A DNA stretch of 64,000 nt from Nakamurella deserti. GTDB taxonomy: Bacteria; Actinomycetota; Actinomycetes; Mycobacteriales; Nakamurellaceae. The DNA is taken from assembly GCF_003260015.1 (NCBI RefSeq), contig NZ_QCXS01000004.1, forward strand, positions 310,001-374,000. Reading direction: 5' to 3'. Made by a program: the position numbers and the translations under genes. Positions 8,966 through 17,155 of the stretch are shown piece by piece (position 1 is the first letter of the stretch; every line of letters begins with the position of its first letter). The notes below the pieces were generated by a model. That model did not search any database. It was not told where the DNA came from and worked only from the letters and a program-made list of their open reading frames with translations.

Positions 8966-9730
8966 TCAGGCGATGTACGAGCCGCCGTTGAGGTTCTGAG
9001 TGGTCGCGGTGATGTAGCCGGCTTCTTCCGACGCCAGAAATGCGAACAGCGCGGTGACGTCGTCGACGCTGGCCTGCCGGCCGAGCGGGACGCTGGCCAC
9101 GATCGACGCTTCGAGCTCGGGAGTGGTTCCGGCGACGCGGATGTCGGTGTCGACGGCACCGGCGGCGATGGCGTTCACGGTGATACCGGTCGGTCCGAGT
9201 TCGCGGGCCAGCGAGCGGGTGAAGCCGATGACGGCGGCCTTGGCCGAGGAGTAGGGGGTCTTGCCGAAGACGCCGCCGCCCTGCTGCGCCGACACCGACG
9301 ACATGTTGACGATGCGGCCGTAGCCGCCCTCGATCATGTCGGGCAGGAACGCCTTGGTGACGAGGTAGGTGCCGGTGGCATTGACCGCGAAGATCTTGTT
9401 CCACAGCGCGAGGGTGGTTTCCAAGAACGGCACCGGGGACGTGATGCCGGCGATGTTGAGCACCGCGCCCACCACCGGCAGCTCGGAGTCGCGGACGGCC
9501 GCGGCGGCGGCGGTCACCGAGTCCTCGTCCGCGACGTCGACGGCCCCGCCGTAGGCCGGGACGCCGTACCGCTCGGTCAGCTCGGCGGCGAGCTTCTCCG
9601 AGGTCGCCCCGTCCAGGTCGAGGGCCGCGACGGCCCAGCCGTCGCGGGCGAAGCGGCGGGCGGTGGCGCGGCCGATGCCGCGCTCGGCGGCGGCGCCGGT
9701 GATGACGACGGTGCGCTGGACGGTGGTCAT
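8966..9730 (-). CDS. SDR of the transketolase operon
   Basis: A 254-residue SDR with an unusual, slightly expanded cofactor turn TGAAAERGIG at 11-20. It has NIAG (92-95) instead of NNAG, Ser144/145 in NMSS, and the catalytic Tyr160-Lys164 (YSSAK). Its ATG overlaps the stop of the upstream isomerase gene (ATGA at 9727-9730), and the transketolase pair follows after 34 bases. It probably oxidises a hydroxyl of the imported substrate to the ketone that is later isomerised or cleaved; this is inference from order only. Confidence 0.85.
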   Translation of the reverse strand: MTTVQRTVVITGAAAERGIGRATARRFARDGWAVAALDLDGATSEKLAAELTERYGVPAYGGAVDVADEDSVTAAAAAVRDSELPVVGAVLNIAGITSPVPFLETTLALWNKIFAVNATGTYLVTKAFLPDMIEGGYGRIVNMSSVSAQQGGGVFGKTPYSSAKAAVIGFTRSLARELGPTGITVNAIAAGAVDTDIRVAGTTPELEASIVASVPLGRQASVDDVTALFAFLASEEAGYITATTQNLNGGSYIA

Positions 9731-10632
9731 GAGATTCCTCCGGAGGGGGTGTGGCCGGCGAATGACGCCGGCGCCTGGGTGGTGCGAGCGAGGCCCGCGG
9801 TGGACTGGAGCAGGGCGGAAACGAAGCCGGCTGCGCGGGCGGTGGCGGCGGGGCGGTCGGCGTCGGCGACGTCGCGGGTTTCCAGCTCGAGCGCGAAATG
9901 CCCGTCGTAACCCGCGCTGTCCAGCGCAGCGACACCGGCGGCGAAGTCCACCGCGCCGTTGCCGATGCTGTGGTGGATGTTCCCCGTGGTGGCGTCGCGC
10001 AGGTGAACGTGCCGGATGCGGTCACCGAACAGGTCGACGAACTGCTCGAGACGGGCGCCCGAGGCGACGACGTGGCTGAAGTCCATCACCACACCGACGG
10101 GGCTGCCGGCGAGGGCCTTCGTGAGCTGCGTGGCCTCCGGTAGCGAGTGACACAACCGCAGCACGTGCAGGGACTCCACCCAGAGCTGCAGGTCGAACGT
10201 CGCAGCGAGCTCAGCCGCCGCGGCCAGTTCCATGGTCACCCGGGAGATGTCGATGTCCAGGTCGACGACAGGCCGGTGCGACAGCGCCCCGTTGGGCAGC
10301 ACCAGGGCGACCGCACCGACCCGGGCGGTCAGATCCAGCAGCTGCTGCAGGTGAGCACGCCGCTCGCCGTGGCCCGGCACATCGAGAACGGTGTTCAGGT
10401 CGCCGATGTCGCCATTCACCGTGCGCACCCGGAGCCCGGATCCGATCACCTCGTCTGCCACCTGGGTGACCGCCGGTCCGTTGAGCGTGAACGGCACGTG
10501 GTCACACACTCCCGGTAGAGCTCCGAGGTCGATTTCGTCGAACCCCAGATCACCGATGACGGTCAGGGCATCGCACAGCGGCAGGTGTCGGAAGCTGATC
10601 GTCGAACAGCCCAGCCGGTCACTGATGCGCAT
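9727..10632 (-). CDS. xylose-isomerase-like TIM-barrel sugar isomerase/epimerase
   Basis: A 301-residue TIM-barrel protein of the AP-endonuclease-2/xylose-isomerase-like family. Candidate divalent-metal ligands occur in the expected order: Glu in LWVESLH, Asp and His in VVMDFSH, His in HVHLRD, and Glu in FALELETRD. Family members isomerise or epimerise keto-sugars and inosose-type ketones. It is the first gene of the minus-strand operon isomerase-SDR-transketolase. The start at 10632 has no clear Shine-Dalgarno. The intergenic region facing the GntR gene holds one operator copy. Confidence 0.8.
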   Translation of the reverse strand: MRISDRLGCSTISFRHLPLCDALTVIGDLGFDEIDLGALPGVCDHVPFTLNGPAVTQVADEVIGSGLRVRTVNGDIGDLNTVLDVPGHGERRAHLQQLLDLTARVGAVALVLPNGALSHRPVVDLDIDISRVTMELAAAAELAATFDLQLWVESLHVLRLCHSLPEATQLTKALAGSPVGVVMDFSHVVASGARLEQFVDLFGDRIRHVHLRDATTGNIHHSIGNGAVDFAAGVAALDSAGYDGHFALELETRDVADADRPAATARAAGFVSALLQSTAGLARTTQAPASFAGHTPSGGIS

Positions 10633-10709
10633 GAGCTGACAACCCTGTCTGCGAGGCGTGCGAGCGCCGCGGCAATGCAGCGCTGGATGGTTGCGGCCCA
10701 GCCTGCCAC

Positions 10710-10734
10710 GTCAACTGTCAACAGTCAACAGTTG
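10710..10734. promoter_or_regulatory. GntR operator copy 1 (divergent promoter region)
   Basis: Contains ACTGTCAACAGTCAAC, which matches 16 of 20 positions of the near-perfect palindrome at 11605-11624 in reverse orientation. The core is ACTGT-CA-ACAGT. It lies 40 bases before the GntR start and about 80 bases before the isomerase start, so one bound regulator could control both directions. Assignment to the adjacent GntR protein is inference from position and repetition. Confidence 0.65.
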
Positions 10735-10774
10735 TCCGCTGGCGGGTAGGGTGGGAAGGACGAAAGGGGCCGCC

Positions 10775-11476
10775 ATGGCCGTTGTGACCCAGGGCTCGGG
10801 CGTCTCACGCTTGGGCGGTCTCGCCAAGACCAGCCTGCGCGAGCAGGCCTTGGATGTCCTGCGCAACGCGGTGACCTCCGGCGAGATCGCTCCCGGCACC
10901 CACCTCGTCGAAACCGAGCTCTCCGCGGCACTGGCCATTTCACGCGGCACCCTGCGGGAAGCATTACGCCAGCTCGAGCAGGAGGGCCTGGTCGAGCCCT
11001 CTGAACGGGGGCGGCTGCGCGTTCGAACCCTCAACGCCTCCGAGATCGAGGAGATGTTCGCCGTCAGATCGGCTCTGGAAGGTCTGGCAGCGGCGTCCCT
11101 GTGCCGACGAAGCGATCGCACCTCCGTCGTGCGGAAGCTGCAGGAGGCACTGGACGCATTGGCCGACGCCACCGGTTCCATCAACGACATGGTCGAGATC
11201 GACCTCGACTTCCACCGCACGCTGTGCGCCTTGACGGGCAACTCCGCCCTCGTGCGCAGCTGGGAAGGGATCGCCGGCTCCATCCGGATGTCCATCATGT
11301 TCGCCGGCGCGGATCGGGCCATGACCAACATGTCCGTTCCCCGCCACCAGGCCCTCGTCGATGCCGTCGCCGTCGGCGACCCGGATGCGGCACGAATCGC
11401 CGTCGAGGAGCACATGCGGGGCGCAGCAGCCAATCTGGTGACGCACATCGACTCGGACGGGTCCCGCAGCGCCTGA
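10775..11476 (+). CDS. GntR-family regulator, FCD subfamily
   Basis: A 233-residue repressor-type protein. A winged helix-turn-helix occupies about residues 18-85 (LREQALDVLRNAVTSGEIAPG followed by SRGTLREALRQLEQEGLV). An all-helical FCD effector domain follows, with candidate metal/effector residues in DLDFHRTLCALTGN, RHQALVDAVA and EEHMRGA. The start at 10775 is preferred over an earlier in-frame ATG because AAAGGGG precedes it and an operator occupies the upstream bases. It is divergent from the isomerase-SDR-transketolase operon and upstream of the MHS transporter. Operator copies before itself and before the transporter point to control of the whole unit. Confidence 0.85.
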   Translation: MAVVTQGSGVSRLGGLAKTSLREQALDVLRNAVTSGEIAPGTHLVETELSAALAISRGTLREALRQLEQEGLVEPSERGRLRVRTLNASEIEEMFAVRSALEGLAAASLCRRSDRTSVVRKLQEALDALADATGSINDMVEIDLDFHRTLCALTGNSALVRSWEGIAGSIRMSIMFAGADRAMTNMSVPRHQALVDAVAVGDPDAARIAVEEHMRGAAANLVTHIDSDGSRSA

Positions 11477-11604
11477 CCTGGACGCTACTCACCACGCGCG
11501 CCAGCCGGCGGACCGCCCTGTGGACATCCCGCCCGGTTTCCGTGATCTGCCGCTCGCTTCGTCCGACATCCCCAGTGTCCTTCCGTGCATCCTTTCCGCT
11601 TTCA

Positions 11605-11624
11605 GTTGACTGTTGACAGTCAAC
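11605..11624. promoter_or_regulatory. GntR operator copy 2 (perfect 9-bp arms)
   Basis: GTTGACTGTTGACAGTCAAC is an inverted repeat with two perfect 9-bp arms and a 2-bp centre. It is 117 bases upstream of the MHS transporter start and begins exactly 50 bases before copy 3. TTGACT inside it could serve as a -35 element, so binding would block transcription. Confidence 0.7.
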
Positions 11625-11654
11625 GGTTGAGTGCCCCATGCTTCAGGAGAAGGT

Positions 11655-11674
11655 GTTGACTGTTGACAGTCGCC
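11655..11674. promoter_or_regulatory. GntR operator copy 3
   Basis: Begins with GTTGACTGTTGACAGTC, identical to copy 2 over 17 bases. The outer right arm has diverged (GCC in place of AAC). It lies 67 bases before the transporter start. Spacing of 50 bases to copy 2 is close to five helical turns, which would allow cooperative binding. Confidence 0.65.
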
Positions 11675-11740
11675 AAAGGCGGGGACTGCGGTCAGCCACC
11701 AAAATTCGCATGGACGCGGACCAGAGATGGAGCCTCAACG

Positions 11741-13075
11741 ATGAGCAACTCGCATTCACACTCCCTGGAGGGCAACGCCCAGGGCACGCCACACTCCCGC
11801 AAGGTAGCGATCAGCTCCGGGATCGGAGCCACGATCGAGGCCTACGACTTCATCGGCTACGGCACAGCCGCGGCGCTGTACTTCGGCACCTACTTCTTCC
11901 CCTCGACCGATCCCCTGACCGGCACTCTGCTGTCGTTCGCGACCCTGGGAGTGGGGTTCGCGGTCCGGCCACTCGGCGGGATGATCGGCGGCTACCTCGG
12001 CGACAAGCTGGGCCGCAAACCCGTTCTCGTCGCCAGTCTGATCATGATGGGCCTCGCGACGTTTCTCATCGGCTGCCTGCCCACCTATCAGAGCGTCGGC
12101 ATCTGGGCCGGGATCCTGCTGGTCCTGGTCCGCGTCCTGCAGGGCCTGGCCTACGGCGCGGAATGGGGCGGCGCCATCCTGATGACCTACGAACATGCCC
12201 CCTGGAAATCCAAAGGCAAGTTCACCGGCATCGTCCAGGCCGGATTCCCGGTCGGCCTCCTGCTCGCCAACCTCGTCTTCCTGGTCAGCGTCCACCTCCC
12301 GGGCACCTGGGCCTGGCGAGTACCGTTCCTGCTCTCCATCGTCCTGGTCATGGTCGGCGTCATCATCCGCACCAAGGTGCCCGAGTCCCCCGTCTTCGAA
12401 GAGGTCAAGGCCCGCGGCGAAATCGTCAAGAATCCGATCACCGAGGTTTTGAGGGAGGACTGGCGCAGCATCCTGCGCGGTATCGGCCTCCGCATCGCCG
12501 AAACCGCGGGCTATGCCGTCTCGATCACCTTCATGCTGAGCTACCTGAAGTCGGAGAAGCTGGCCGACAACACCCTCACCCTCACCGCTCTGTGCATCGC
12601 GTCGGCAATCGGGATCGTCGCCACCTACAGCTGGGGCAAGCTCACCGACCGCATCGGGCGACGGCCCGTCTACTTCTTCGGTACCGCGTTCATGCTCGCC
12701 TTCGCGTTCCCGATGTTCATCCTGGTGAACACGGGCTCACCGATCGCCATCATCATCGCTGTCGTTCTGGCCTACGCCGTCATCCAGAACTCCCTCGCCG
12801 GCGCTCAGGGCGCCTGGTTCCCCGAACTGTTCAACGCCAACACCCGCGCCTCCGGCGCCTCGCTTGCCTACCAGTTCTCGGCCATCGTCTCCGGCTTCAC
12901 CCCCTTCGTCGTCACCCTGCTCTACTCCGCCTGGGGCTGGGCCGGCGCCGCCACGCTCTTCGGCGCCTACGCCTTGATCGGCCTGACCGCCACCCTCGTC
13001 ACCCGGGAGACCTTCGGTCCCGTCGAACGCGCCGCCGCCGCACACAACGACCAGGCCATGCGAGTCAACGCCTGA
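11741..13075 (+). CDS. MHS-family MFS metabolite:proton symporter
   Basis: A 444-residue membrane transporter of the major facilitator superfamily, metabolite:H+ symporter branch, with about twelve helices. Typical marks are IGATIEAYDFIGYG in helix 1, GGMIGGYLGDKLGRKPVL in the loop after helix 2, RVLQGLAYGAEWGGA in helix 4 and WGKLTDRIGRRP in the second half. Characterised members carry organic acids such as shikimate, 2-oxoglutarate or protocatechuate, so the substrate here may be an acid or cyclitol-like compound. The start at 11741 follows GGAG. Two operators upstream tie it to the GntR regulator and the divergent catabolic operon. Confidence 0.85.
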   Translation: MSNSHSHSLEGNAQGTPHSRKVAISSGIGATIEAYDFIGYGTAAALYFGTYFFPSTDPLTGTLLSFATLGVGFAVRPLGGMIGGYLGDKLGRKPVLVASLIMMGLATFLIGCLPTYQSVGIWAGILLVLVRVLQGLAYGAEWGGAILMTYEHAPWKSKGKFTGIVQAGFPVGLLLANLVFLVSVHLPGTWAWRVPFLLSIVLVMVGVIIRTKVPESPVFEEVKARGEIVKNPITEVLREDWRSILRGIGLRIAETAGYAVSITFMLSYLKSEKLADNTLTLTALCIASAIGIVATYSWGKLTDRIGRRPVYFFGTAFMLAFAFPMFILVNTGSPIAIIIAVVLAYAVIQNSLAGAQGAWFPELFNANTRASGASLAYQFSAIVSGFTPFVVTLLYSAWGWAGAATLFGAYALIGLTATLVTRETFGPVERAAAAHNDQAMRVNA

Positions 13076-13706
13076 GCCCATACCCGACACGCGGATGCAG
13101 GACGACAGTCGCCCGCCGGTCTGCACCCCTCACGGGCACGGGCCTTCACCATGAGTCGAGGCGATCGGGAGGACCCAGGACCGCGTCGGCATCCGGATCG
13201 TCATTGACGTTGTTGCTGTTCGCCAGGTCTCGCGCTTTCAACGGTTCCCGCACAGCGTCGCGGCGGCGCCCGGACCTAGCTGGTCCTCCACCAACGCCGC
13301 GTACCGACCGTCCGACCTGTCCCCTCGACAACTTCACGTGAGTGGTCGGTAGCACCATCCATGTCCCCCGCACACGTCGCGGTGACTTCCCAGCTGGCGA
13401 CCGCCGTCATCGCGTCAACTGGCACGAGATCTGCTGTGACACAGGAGGACTCGCCGTGCTCTCCACAGCACCTCGCGACGGCTCACCGGCCTGTGCGGCC
13501 GCGAGCCGCTGAACGCCGGAACACGCAGCAACTCCGGCGACGCAGGGCCCGCGACGAAGGCACAGCCTGCGCACAGGATCGCGCTCACCCCTTCTCAGTC
13601 TCACCACCGATGCTTCTGCGGTGACGGAAGGAATTGTCGTGATTTCTGTGCTGCCGGAGACGATGTCTCCCGCTGTGTGCGCCGGGACACCGGGACGGAA
13701 CCACCG
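13076..13706. other. no gene recognised
   Basis: About 630 bases between the transporter and the ferric-reductase-like gene. Open frames of up to 85 codons on either strand lack domains and ribosome binding sites. A weak TTGTCG at 13634-13639 with GACGAT-like bases downstream could be the promoter of the flavoprotein cassette, but the spacing is poor. Confidence 0.5.
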
Positions 13707-15131
13707 ATGAACGCCTCGGTGCTCACCCACCCGACCGCCCGCGCGCTGTCCGACGGGACCGCCGACCGACTCGTCCTGGGCCGGGACCACCGCCGCGACC
13801 GGGCGGTGCGACTGGTGACCGGCGTCCTGGTGTGGCTGAGCCTGCTGCTGGTGACCTACCTGTGGGACGCGGACGGCGGGATCTCCGACCTCACCGACTG
13901 GGCGGCCGGCCTCACCTCGGTCGGCCGGTTGAGTGGCCTGTGGGCCTCGGACCTGCTGTTGATCCAGGTGCTGCTGATGGCGCGGCTGCCGTTCCTGGAG
14001 CACGCCCTCGGCCGGGATCAGCTGACCCGGGTCCACCGGCTGGTCGGGTTCACCTCGTTCAACCTGATGCTCGTCCACATCGGCACCGTCATCGCCGGCT
14101 ACGCCTCGGCACGCTGGTCGTCGGTGCTGCCCACGACCTGGGACCTGCTGGTGAACGACGGCGGGATGCTCCTGGCGCTGGCCGGCACGGTGTGCCTGGT
14201 GATGGTCGTGGTGACCAGCCTGAAGGCGGCCCGCCGGAAGCTGCGCTACGAGTCCTGGCACCTCCTGCATCTCTACGCCTACCTCGGGGTGGGGCTGGCG
14301 CTACCGCACCAGCTGTGGACCGGCCAGGAATTCCTGAACTCCCCGCTGGCGACGATGTACTGGTGGTCGCTGTGGGCGGTGACCGCCGCGGCCGTGGTGG
14401 TCTGGCGACTGCTGGTCCCGACGGTACGCAGCCTGCGGCACGACCTGCGGGTGGCGGCGGTGGTGCGGGAGTCGTCCGACGTGGTGTCGGTCTACCTCAC
14501 AGGCAACCGACTCGACCGGCTGCCGGCCCGCTCCGGCCAGTTCCTCACCGTCCGATTCCTGACCGGCCGCGGCTGGACGCGGGGCAACCCCTACTCACTG
14601 TCCACCGCCCCGGATGGCCGGCACATGCGGATCACCGCGAAGACCCTCGGCGACGGCAGCGCCCGGCTCGCAGCGCTGCAGCCCGGGACCCGGGTCTGGT
14701 TCGAAGGTCCCTACGGGCGCCTCACCGACCGGGCCCGCACCCGCCGCGGGATCGTGCTGGCCGGTGCCGGCGTCGGGATCACCCCCCTCCGGTCGCTGGC
14801 CGAAGGGCTGCCCTACGCGCCGGGGGACGCGGTGCTGCTGCAGCGCTACACCGACGAGCCGCTCTTCACGGCCGAGCTCCACCGGCTCAGCGCGCAACGC
14901 GGGCTGCAGGTCTTCCCGCTGCCCGGTCCCCGCCCGCACCCCGACTCCGTCCTCGGCCAGCAATTCCTCGGCATCGACGAACCCGCCGCGCTGCGCCGGC
15001 TCATTCCCGACCTCGCCGAGCGCGACGTCTACTTGTGCGGCCCGAAGGCCTGGACCGACGGCTTCGAACGACTCCTCCTGACCGCCGGGGTTCCCCGCGA
15101 CCGTGTCCACACCGAGAGCTTTGGTTGGTGA
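13707..15131 (+). CDS. ferric-reductase-like transmembrane flavoprotein
   Basis: A 474-residue protein. Membrane helices span about residues 35-240, with paired histidines in RVHRLVGF, LMLVHIGT and SWHLLHLYA that would hold b-type haems. A cytoplasmic ferredoxin-reductase-like part follows. The FAD-binding motif is NPYSLSTAP, the NAD(P)-binding GAGVGITPLRSL is near residue 350, and CGPKAW lies near the C-terminus. The expected role is moving electrons from cytoplasmic NAD(P)H across the membrane. The next genes make an exported FMN-carrying protein and its flavinylating enzyme, so the acceptor is probably that protein rather than free ferric iron. A start at 13707 removes a 10-residue extension. 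Confidence 0.8.
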   Translation: MNASVLTHPTARALSDGTADRLVLGRDHRRDRAVRLVTGVLVWLSLLLVTYLWDADGGISDLTDWAAGLTSVGRLSGLWASDLLLIQVLLMARLPFLEHALGRDQLTRVHRLVGFTSFNLMLVHIGTVIAGYASARWSSVLPTTWDLLVNDGGMLLALAGTVCLVMVVVTSLKAARRKLRYESWHLLHLYAYLGVGLALPHQLWTGQEFLNSPLATMYWWSLWAVTAAAVVVWRLLVPTVRSLRHDLRVAAVVRESSDVVSVYLTGNRLDRLPARSGQFLTVRFLTGRGWTRGNPYSLSTAPDGRHMRITAKTLGDGSARLAALQPGTRVWFEGPYGRLTDRARTRRGIVLAGAGVGITPLRSLAEGLPYAPGDAVLLQRYTDEPLFTAELHRLSAQRGLQVFPLPGPRPHPDSVLGQQFLGIDEPAALRRLIPDLAERDVYLCGPKAWTDGFERLLLTAGVPRDRVHTESFGW

Positions 15132-15135
15132 CCTG

Positions 15136-15717
15136 ATGAAGCGCATCGTCCTGTGGCTGATGTCCACCCTGACCGTCGTGGTCGTGCTGTTCGGCTACCG
15201 CACCTCCATCAACTCCGGAGCCACCGCCGCCGCCAGCAGCGCGATCGCCCCCACGCTCGCCGGCGGGACCACGTCCGGGGCTCCGACCGACGGTTCCAGC
15301 GGGGGGACCTCCACCACCGCAGGTGCGGGCGGTACCACCATCACGGTGCCGTCAGCGGGCACGGCCGGGAGCTCGTCCACGCCGACGGCGACGTCCCCGT
15401 CATCGGCTGCCGCGACCAGAACCGGGGCGGCGAACGGCACGAGCGCCACCTACACCGGTGCGACGGCGTCGACCCGATGGGGCGACGTACAGGTGGCGGT
15501 CACGGTGACCGACGGCAGGATCACCGCTGTCGACGTACCGGTCTTCCCGAACGGGAACGGCAAGGACCGACAGATCAACGCGCGGGCGCTGCCCGTGCTG
15601 GTGCAGGAGACGATCACCGCGCAGAGCGCCGACGTGGACATGGTCACCGGCGCGACCGTGACCAGTGACGGCTACCTGCAGTCCCTGCAGTCGGCGCTCG
15701 ACCAGGCCGGGCTGTGA
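15136..15717 (+). CDS. exported FMN-binding domain protein (covalent flavinylation target)
   Basis: A 193-residue extracytoplasmic protein. A membrane signal/anchor occupies residues 1-22, a Thr/Ser/Gly/Ala-rich linker runs to about 105, and one FMN-binding domain fills 106-193. The flavinylation motif TGATVTS is at 171-177, with Thr174 the expected site of covalent FMN attachment. It starts four bases after the membrane reductase stop and overlaps the ApbE gene by GTGA, so donor, carrier and modifying enzyme are made together. The long linker probably lets the domain swing between the membrane reductase and an outside acceptor. Confidence 0.85.
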   Translation: MKRIVLWLMSTLTVVVVLFGYRTSINSGATAAASSAIAPTLAGGTTSGAPTDGSSGGTSTTAGAGGTTITVPSAGTAGSSSTPTATSPSSAAATRTGAANGTSATYTGATASTRWGDVQVAVTVTDGRITAVDVPVFPNGNGKDRQINARALPVLVQETITAQSADVDMVTGATVTSDGYLQSLQSALDQAGL

Positions 15718-16538
15718 CGGCCCCCACCCGGGCCATGGCTTCGGACTTCCGGACGGCGAACCGGGATCCGGTGCGGCGGTGGGTGACTCAGCTGATGGGG
15801 ATGCCGGTCAGCCTCGCGCTGCGCGGACGGCACGACGACACCGCCGCGGGCCGCCGCGCGTGGGCCGCCGTGACCGCACAGCTGCGCCGGGTGGACCGGA
15901 TGTTCAGCACCTACCGCGACGACTCACCGGTCAGCCGGCTGGGCCGCGGCGAACTGACCGAAGCGGACAGCCCGGCCGAGGTGCGCGAGGTGCTCGAGCT
16001 GGGCCGCGCCGCCGCGGAGCAGTCCGGCGGGGCGTTCTCGATGTGGCTGCCCGACTCCACCGGACAGATCCGGTTCGACCCCAGCGGCGTCGTCAAGGGC
16101 TGGGCGGTGCAACGCGCCTCGGCGGCCCTGACCGCCCTGGACGACACCGACTTCTGCCTGTCCGCCGGCGGCGACATTGTCTGCCGTGTAGCCGATCCCG
16201 ACCGACCCGACTGGCGGATCGGCGTCGAACACCCACTCGACCCCCGGCGGCTGATCGCGGTCGTCCCGGTCCGCACCGGCGGAATCGCCACGTCGGGCAC
16301 CGCCCACCGCGGACGGCACCTGCGGGACGGACGTACCGGGCGGCCGGTCACCGGCGTCGCCTCGGTCACCGTCATCGGGCCGGACCTGACCTGGGCCGAC
16401 CTCGACGCCACCGCCGCCTACGCCCGGGGCGCCGACGCCGCCGACTGGCTGCGCACCCGCATCGGCCGCAGCGCCCTCGTGGTGTGGCCCGATGCCACCA
16501 CCACCGTCGTCGTTGGACGGCTCCCCGACCATTCGTGA
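15714..16538 (+). CDS. apbE: FAD:protein FMN transferase ApbE
   Basis: A 274-residue ApbE-family enzyme that moves FMN from FAD to a Thr/Ser of a target protein. Family marks are MGMPVSLAL near residue 22, DRMFSTYRDDSPVSRL near 62, DPSGVVKGWA near 122, SAGGDI near 150, and the metal-binding region ATSGTAHRG followed by DLDATAAYARGADA. The start is GTG within a GTGA overlap with the preceding gene, whose TGATVTS motif is the obvious substrate. No export signal is visible at the N-terminus, so flavinylation may occur inside the cell or the start could differ. Confidence 0.85.
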   Translation: MTAPTRAMASDFRTANRDPVRRWVTQLMGMPVSLALRGRHDDTAAGRRAWAAVTAQLRRVDRMFSTYRDDSPVSRLGRGELTEADSPAEVREVLELGRAAAEQSGGAFSMWLPDSTGQIRFDPSGVVKGWAVQRASAALTALDDTDFCLSAGGDIVCRVADPDRPDWRIGVEHPLDPRRLIAVVPVRTGGIATSGTAHRGRHLRDGRTGRPVTGVASVTVIGPDLTWADLDATAAYARGADAADWLRTRIGRSALVVWPDATTTVVVGRLPDHS

Positions 16539-16840
16539 CCCACGTGGACCGGAGTCCGGGCCGTACCGGCCGAATCGTTCGAACGCGCACTTGGACGGTC
16601 CGCAAGACTCTGCCCGGCGTCATCGCCACCGCCCTGGCCACCGTCGTGTCCATACTCGCCTGGTTCGTTGCGCTCGAGCTTCGAGTACGAGTTCGACGGT
16701 TGCACGACGCGACGTACGACGGCCGGCGTGGTCGGTTGCTTGCCCGAACAGCTCGAGCGGTCACGGTCCTGGTTGACAGTTCCGACCATGATCGGCTTCC
16801 CTCCGACGCGAGGTTGGGTGGGCGCCGGCGTGGCCATTGA
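16535..16840 (+). CDS. possible small single-span membrane protein coupled to apbE
   Basis: A 101-codon frame starting with GTG inside a GTGA overlap with the end of apbE, the same coupling used by the two genes before it. It has a basic N-terminus (residues 1-26), one clear membrane segment PGVIATALATVVSILAWFVAL near 27-47, then an Arg-rich tail. No family is recognised. Third-position G/C is lower than in its neighbours, especially in the tail, so this may be a chance frame. If real it would be a fourth member of the flavinylation cassette. Confidence 0.35.
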   Translation: MTHVDRSPGRTGRIVRTRTWTVRKTLPGVIATALATVVSILAWFVALELRVRVRRLHDATYDGRRGRLLARTARAVTVLVDSSDHDRLPSDARLGGRRRGH

Positions 16841-16891
16841 TCCGGCGACACATCAGCCCTCACTGTCGGACTCTCGCCCTATGCTCACGAG

Positions 16892-17155
16892 ATGACCATG
16901 GAGGTGTTCACCGCGGCGCATTTCGACGAGCCGACCGAGGCGACACCGGCCGGCGGAGCCTGGGGCGGCGGCGAAGGGCGCATCGCGGCGGTCCCGGCAT
17001 CCCTCGCTGCGGACACCGGCCTGCTCCGTGACGACCTGCCCGGCTGGGGTCGGGACACCTTCGTCCTCGTCGTCGCCGCGGTCGGCCACGCCGGCGGCAG
17101 ACACGAATCGACCCGGCTGATCGCCGGCGGTCCGTTTGGTAGGAAGGCGAGGTGA
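16892..17155 (+). CDS. hypothetical 87-residue protein
   Basis: A short frame with coding-like third positions that ends in a GTGA overlap with the PhoD-like phosphatase start. The translation, beginning MTMEVFTAAHFDEPTE, has a Gly-rich middle and a hydrophobic DTFVLVVAAVGHAGG stretch but no recognised domain. No strong ribosome binding site precedes ATG 16892. The overlap argues for a real coupled gene; absence of similarity argues for caution. Confidence 0.4.
   Translation: MTMEVFTAAHFDEPTEATPAGGAWGGGEGRIAAVPASLAADTGLLRDDLPGWGRDTFVLVVAAVGHAGGRHESTRLIAGGPFGRKAR

Noticed and set aside
11638-13341. Long plus-strand frame overlapping the MHS transporter in another phase
   Set aside because: The transporter frame has a clear family match and ribosome binding site; the other phase is Arg/Pro-rich and lacks membrane helices.
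13832-15136. Alternative plus-strand frame over the ferric-reductase-like gene
   Set aside because: Shadow of the reductase gene with Pro/Arg/Gly-rich translation and no motif.
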